Source: Verrucomicrobiaceae bacterium (lineage in GTDB: Bacteria; Verrucomicrobiota; Verrucomicrobiia; Verrucomicrobiales; Verrucomicrobiaceae). Taken from it: 64,000 nucleotides of DNA. Under the pieces are notes generated by a model. The model did no database searches and had not been told where the DNA came from. It saw only the letters and a list, made by a program, of their open reading frames with translations. The stretch's first letter is position 1, and each line of letters opens with the position of its first letter. The position numbers and the translations under genes were made by a program. Positions 60,823-64,000 of this stretch are shown here, in pieces. The stretch spans positions 1 to 64,000 of the forward strand of contig JAIBCL010000009.1 of the NCBI GenBank assembly GCA_019694165.1. Reading direction: 5' to 3'.

Positions 60823-62517
60823 TCAAGCTTTGAAAATGGCGCCGAGTTTCTTGCCGAGGATGATGCCCGCGCCGATCATGGTGACGGCGAGGAAAATCAT
60901 GGCCCACACACCGAGGGCGGCGGCAAGGCTGGGGCCGTTGCCCAGGGCGGAGATGAGGGAGTAGATGGCCTTCGTGACGGGGTAATGCGCGGCTTGCTGG
61001 GCGAGGATCATGGAGTCACTCACTTCAAGCATGGCGAAGGCAAAGGCGAGCAGTCCGCCGGCGATGAGATTCGGCGCGACGAGCGGGAGCGTGATGCGCC
61101 ACAGCGCGCGCTCGGGCGTGGCGCCGAGGTTTTGCGCGGCTTCTTCCAGAGCCGGGCTGACCTGCTGCAAGCCGGCGGCGGCCGAGCGCACGACGTAGGG
61201 CAGGCGGCGCACCGAGTACGCAATGACGAGCAGCAGAAGCGGATTCTCGCCGAGCATGAGCCAGTGGAAGGACCTGCCCTCGCGCGACATGGCGAGGTAG
61301 CCGAAGGCCAGCACCAGGCCGGGCACGGCGAGCGGGAGCATGGCCATCGCGTCCAGGAGCTGGCGGCCGCGAATGTTGGTACGCACGACCACGTAGGCGA
61401 CGCCGATGCCAAGCACGAGATCAAGGAAGGTGGCGAGCGAGGAGTACTTCAGGCTGTTGGCGATGGAGCTGAGCGTCAGCTCGTGGCCGAGCGCATCGTG
61501 ATAGTGCGCGAGAGTGAAGGAGCTGGGCAGCACCGTGGCGTACCAGTCCCGTGCGACGGAAAGGAAGACCACGCCGATGTGCGGGATCACGGCCAGGAAC
61601 GTGACGAGGGAAAACGCGACGGTGCAAGCGAGGCCCCATTTGCGCGGCAGCACGATGGTCTCGCGCGCCGTGGCGGCACGCCCGCCGCCGTCAGCGCCGG
61701 CGGAGCCGAAGAGTCGTTTGCCGAGCGCATAGATGAGCGCGCTGAGCACGAGCATGACGACGACGAGCGCATACGGAAATGGATTCCCGTTCAGATCCTT
61801 GATGGCGCTGAAAATCTGCACGGAAGTGACGCGTGTGTAATCGAAGACCAGCGGCACGCCCAGTTCCGTGAAGGCCCAGATGAAGACGATGGTGCCGCCC
61901 GCAAACACGCCGGGCATGATCAGCGGCAGCGTCACGCGCCAGAAGCGCCGCGCGGGCTCGCAGCCGAGGCTGGCGGCGGCTTCTTCGAGCGCAGGATCGA
62001 CGTTTGCGAGCGCGGCGGCGGCATTCAGATAAAGGATGGGATACAAATGCAGCACCTCCATCACCACGATGCCAAGCAGGCTGCCGCCGCCGAGCCAGTC
62101 GTACGGATGCGCGCGATTCATGAGGCCGAACGCGGCCAGGAAGCTGTTGAGCGCGCCGGCCTGGCCGAGCATGGCCTTGATGCCGATGGCACCGACAAAG
62201 GGCGGGAGGATCATCGGCGTGAGCACCAGGGAGTTCAGGATGGTCTTGCCGGGAAACTCAAAGCGCACGTACACGACCGCCAGCGGGATGGCCACGAGCA
62301 GCGAGCCGAGCGTGGTCCAGAAGGCGATGACCAGGGAATTGGCGAGGCCCTGGCGGTACAGCTCGTTTTGAAAAATCGCGAGCACGTAGTCGAAGGTGAA
62401 GCCGCCGTCGGCCGTGACGAACGCGGCCTTCACCGTGCTGACGATGGGCAGCACGAAGAAGCACGCGAAGAACAAGGCCATGCTGGCGAAGACGACGCGG
62501 CTGAGGTTGGTGCTCAT
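60823..62517 (-). CDS. Iron-type ABC transporter permease (FbpB-like, fused double permease)
   Basis: A 564-residue permease made of two homologous halves, each about six membrane segments. Each half has an ATPase-contact loop: EEAAASLGCEPARRFWRVTLPLIMPGVFAGG and EEAAQNLGATPERALWRITLPLVAPNLIAGG. This tandem layout is typical of ferric-iron and thiamine-type importers (FbpB/ThiP). It is 111 bp downstream of the binding-protein gene on the same strand. The ATPase of the system is not in the window; it may lie to the right, or the permease may share one. Confidence 0.93.
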   Translation of the reverse strand: MSTNLSRVVFASMALFFACFFVLPIVSTVKAAFVTADGGFTFDYVLAIFQNELYRQGLANSLVIAFWTTLGSLLVAIPLAVVYVRFEFPGKTILNSLVLTPMILPPFVGAIGIKAMLGQAGALNSFLAAFGLMNRAHPYDWLGGGSLLGIVVMEVLHLYPILYLNAAAALANVDPALEEAAASLGCEPARRFWRVTLPLIMPGVFAGGTIVFIWAFTELGVPLVFDYTRVTSVQIFSAIKDLNGNPFPYALVVVMLVLSALIYALGKRLFGSAGADGGGRAATARETIVLPRKWGLACTVAFSLVTFLAVIPHIGVVFLSVARDWYATVLPSSFTLAHYHDALGHELTLSSIANSLKYSSLATFLDLVLGIGVAYVVVRTNIRGRQLLDAMAMLPLAVPGLVLAFGYLAMSREGRSFHWLMLGENPLLLLVIAYSVRRLPYVVRSAAAGLQQVSPALEEAAQNLGATPERALWRITLPLVAPNLIAGGLLAFAFAMLEVSDSMILAQQAAHYPVTKAIYSLISALGNGPSLAAALGVWAMIFLAVTMIGAGIILGKKLGAIFKA

Positions 62518-62628
62518 GGTGGGTGGCGGGGAATCGGGAAATGCGGGAGGGCAGACGAAGGCTCACATCAGGTCAGTGCGCGGAGTTGTGCGGGAGCCGT
62601 TCGTCATCGGTGATTCGAGACTTGTCGT

Positions 62629-64000
62629 TCATCTGCCCTCCTTCGCCGACGATGCGGCGCGGTCGTATTGCAGGCGGTAGAGGTCGCTGAGTTTTTTGGC
62701 GAGGCGCATTTCCTGCACCCTGTCGCGGGAGCGGAGGATGCCGTTGAAGGAACTCTTGGTGGTCTCGTAGCTGATGAGCTTCGTCTCGTGGAAGAACGTG
62801 GTGGCGCGCTCCGGCATGCCGGCGGCGAAGAGGGCGGCCCAGGCCTCCCGCTGCTCCTCATGCACGTCGATGCACGTCACCCGTATGAGGAAGCGGATGG
62901 CGTCGAACATGCCGTCGGTCCATTCGGGGTGATAGACGAACTGGCGCGCCTGCTCGTAGGGCTTCTCGGCGGCGTCCGTCATCAGCATGGCATTCTGCGG
63001 CGTGTAGAAGTCCTTGCGCACCGGCAGCCGTCGGAGCGCGGAACGCGTGGGACCGCCGGGCACGCTGGCGCGGAAGGACCAGAGCCGCTGGCCTTCATCG
63101 CCGAGCACGAATTCCATGAACGCCATCGCCAGCTCCGGCTCCGGCGCGCCGCGCAACATGCCGATGGGATCGACACCGATGGACGTGCCGCCGGCGGGCA
63201 TGACAAACCCCACGCGCGAGCTGCCATCCGTCGCGCGGACATCGTCCTCGGTAGAGCGGCCGTAGAAGTCGATGCTCATGCCGGCGGCGGCATCGCCACG
63301 TGCGATCTCGAGCGGGATTTTCGTCGAGGCGTCTGTGAAGTAGCGCGCATTCGCCGTGATGCGCTGGATGAGCTTCAAGCCCGATTCCCAGCCGCGCCGC
63401 ACGCCTTCGAGTTCCGTCTCGGCCTCGGTGCGCAGCTTGCCGGGGTTCGCTTTCAGGGCGTCGATCTCCTTCTGCATCTGCTGCTGGATGATCATCTCGA
63501 AGGCTTTGGTGACCGAGCCGCTCTTCGTCGGGTCGGCCAGCGCCACCTGGCCGAAAAGACGCGGATCCGTGAGATCCTCCCACTGTGACGGCTCCTTGGT
63601 GATGCCAAGGCGGCGGAGCACGTCGCGATTGAAGACGATGCCGAAACTCGACAGGCATGTGCCGGCCCAGCGGTCCCGTTTGTCACGATACGGCTCGCCG
63701 CCGACGGCCTCCGGGATGCCCTCGTCACCGAACCACGCCGGGTGTTTCTGATGCAGCATGGCGAGGCCGGCGTGTGTGCGGCCGCTCTCCGCCACGAGCA
63801 TGCCCGCCTCGGCCTGCTGGATGACGTCGTAGGCGCCGCCGCCAAAGTACAAATCCACGCCGATGCCGACATCCGAAGCGAGGAACTCTTCGCGCGCCTC
63901 CTGCGCAGGCGTGCGTTTCGCCTTCGGATCCGCGGGCAACGCGATGCGGTTGCTGGCGAACGCGGTCGCCACGGAGGCCGACCACGGCTGGCCCAGCTTG
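62629..64000 (-). CDS. Iron-type ABC substrate-binding protein, N-terminus beyond window
   Basis: At least 457 residues are visible; the frame stays open to the right edge (KLGQPWSASVATAFASN...), so the start and signal peptide lie outside. Family features: VGIGVDLYFGGGAYDVIQQAEAG, PEAVGGEPYRDKRDRWAGTCLSSFGIVFNRDVLRRLG, EPSQWEDLTDPRLFGQVALADPTKSGSVTKAFEMII, and GMSIDFYGR. This is the periplasmic binding fold of the ferric-iron/2-aminoethylphosphonate type. It feeds the permease just downstream. Confidence 0.88.
   Translation of the reverse strand, partial: KLGQPWSASVATAFASNRIALPADPKAKRTPAQEAREEFLASDVGIGVDLYFGGGAYDVIQQAEAGMLVAESGRTHAGLAMLHQKHPAWFGDEGIPEAVGGEPYRDKRDRWAGTCLSSFGIVFNRDVLRRLGITKEPSQWEDLTDPRLFGQVALADPTKSGSVTKAFEMIIQQQMQKEIDALKANPGKLRTEAETELEGVRRGWESGLKLIQRITANARYFTDASTKIPLEIARGDAAAGMSIDFYGRSTEDDVRATDGSSRVGFVMPAGGTSIGVDPIGMLRGAPEPELAMAFMEFVLGDEGQRLWSFRASVPGGPTRSALRRLPVRKDFYTPQNAMLMTDAAEKPYEQARQFVYHPEWTDGMFDAIRFLIRVTCIDVHEEQREAWAALFAAGMPERATTFFHETKLISYETTKSSFNGILRSRDRVQEMRLAKKLSDLYRLQYDRAASSAKEGR

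Noticed and set aside
60799..62613. 604-codon plus-strand frame
   Set aside because: Antisense to the ABC permease; extremely His/Glu/Arg-rich, the expected shadow of a membrane protein.

Overview
The window is GC-rich chromosomal DNA from a free-living bacterium, most likely a member of the Verrucomicrobiota. The gene content supports this: a PEP-CTERM secreted protein, a DUF1080 protein, a PmoA-like DUF6807 protein, NHL-repeat proteins, twin-arginine-exported sugar-isomerase-like proteins, a HemQ-type coproheme decarboxylase and a very large LamG/propeller/cupredoxin fusion. The genome is also rich in short palindromic intergenic repeats, some of which sit inside genes. No rRNA, phage structural genes or complete insertion sequences are visible.

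Layout. 1-2801: the end of a large CRISPR array (40 identical 36-bp repeats; no cas genes in the window). 3.0-9.1 kb: initiator tRNA, PEP-CTERM protein, PHP-domain metallohydrolase, two tandem TIM-barrel isomerase paralogues. 9.1-15.3 kb: ECF sigma/anti-sigma pair, then a lipoprotein-ResB-CcsA cytochrome c maturation operon. 15.4-18.1 kb: thiG, a ParE-like toxin/antitoxin pair, hemQ and a ferredoxin. 18.1-25.2 kb: metallophosphoesterase, cyclic-nucleotide-binding protein, Ser/Thr kinase, cyclophilin, lipoprotein, YgfZ, a hydroxyacid dehydrogenase and a DUF1080 protein. 25.3-35.5 kb: a minus-strand cluster flanked by two NHL paralogues and encoding a substrate-binding/OmpA fusion, ABC permease, ABC ATPase, coiled-coil membrane protein, PspA and an AAA ATPase. 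35.5-42.5 kb: GNAT, sigma factor, IF-1-like protein, an S41-like protein lacking its catalytic residues, manA with an inserted repeat, a Coa1-like protein and two amidohydrolases. 42.8-48.0 kb: a defence-like locus with a 1272-residue HTH-SIR2-NACHT-FGE protein, a small membrane protein carrying a homologous HTH-like domain, a palindromic operator-like site, a frameshifted PolyVal-type kinase and a small ORF. 48-64 kb: the 1369-residue fusion protein, an outer-membrane porin, ADH, DUF6807 protein, a sigma-54 activator whose receiver Asp is Glu, a Tm-1-like protein, an EamA transporter and an iron-type ABC permease with its binding protein (cut by the window edge).

The two most interesting themes are the SIR2-NACHT locus and the repeats. 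The SIR2-NACHT protein looks like a prokaryotic NLR-type antiphage sensor/NADase. Its C-terminus has an FGE/C-lectin fold whose last part resembles a diversity-generating-retroelement variable region, and it is coupled to a small membrane protein that shares its N-terminal domain. The repeats include a 152-153 bp MITE-like family present in five copies, each with terminal inverted repeats and 9-bp target duplications. Three further palindromic element families lie at gene junctions and in frame inside coding sequences. All functional calls rest on reading motifs by eye; no database search was run.
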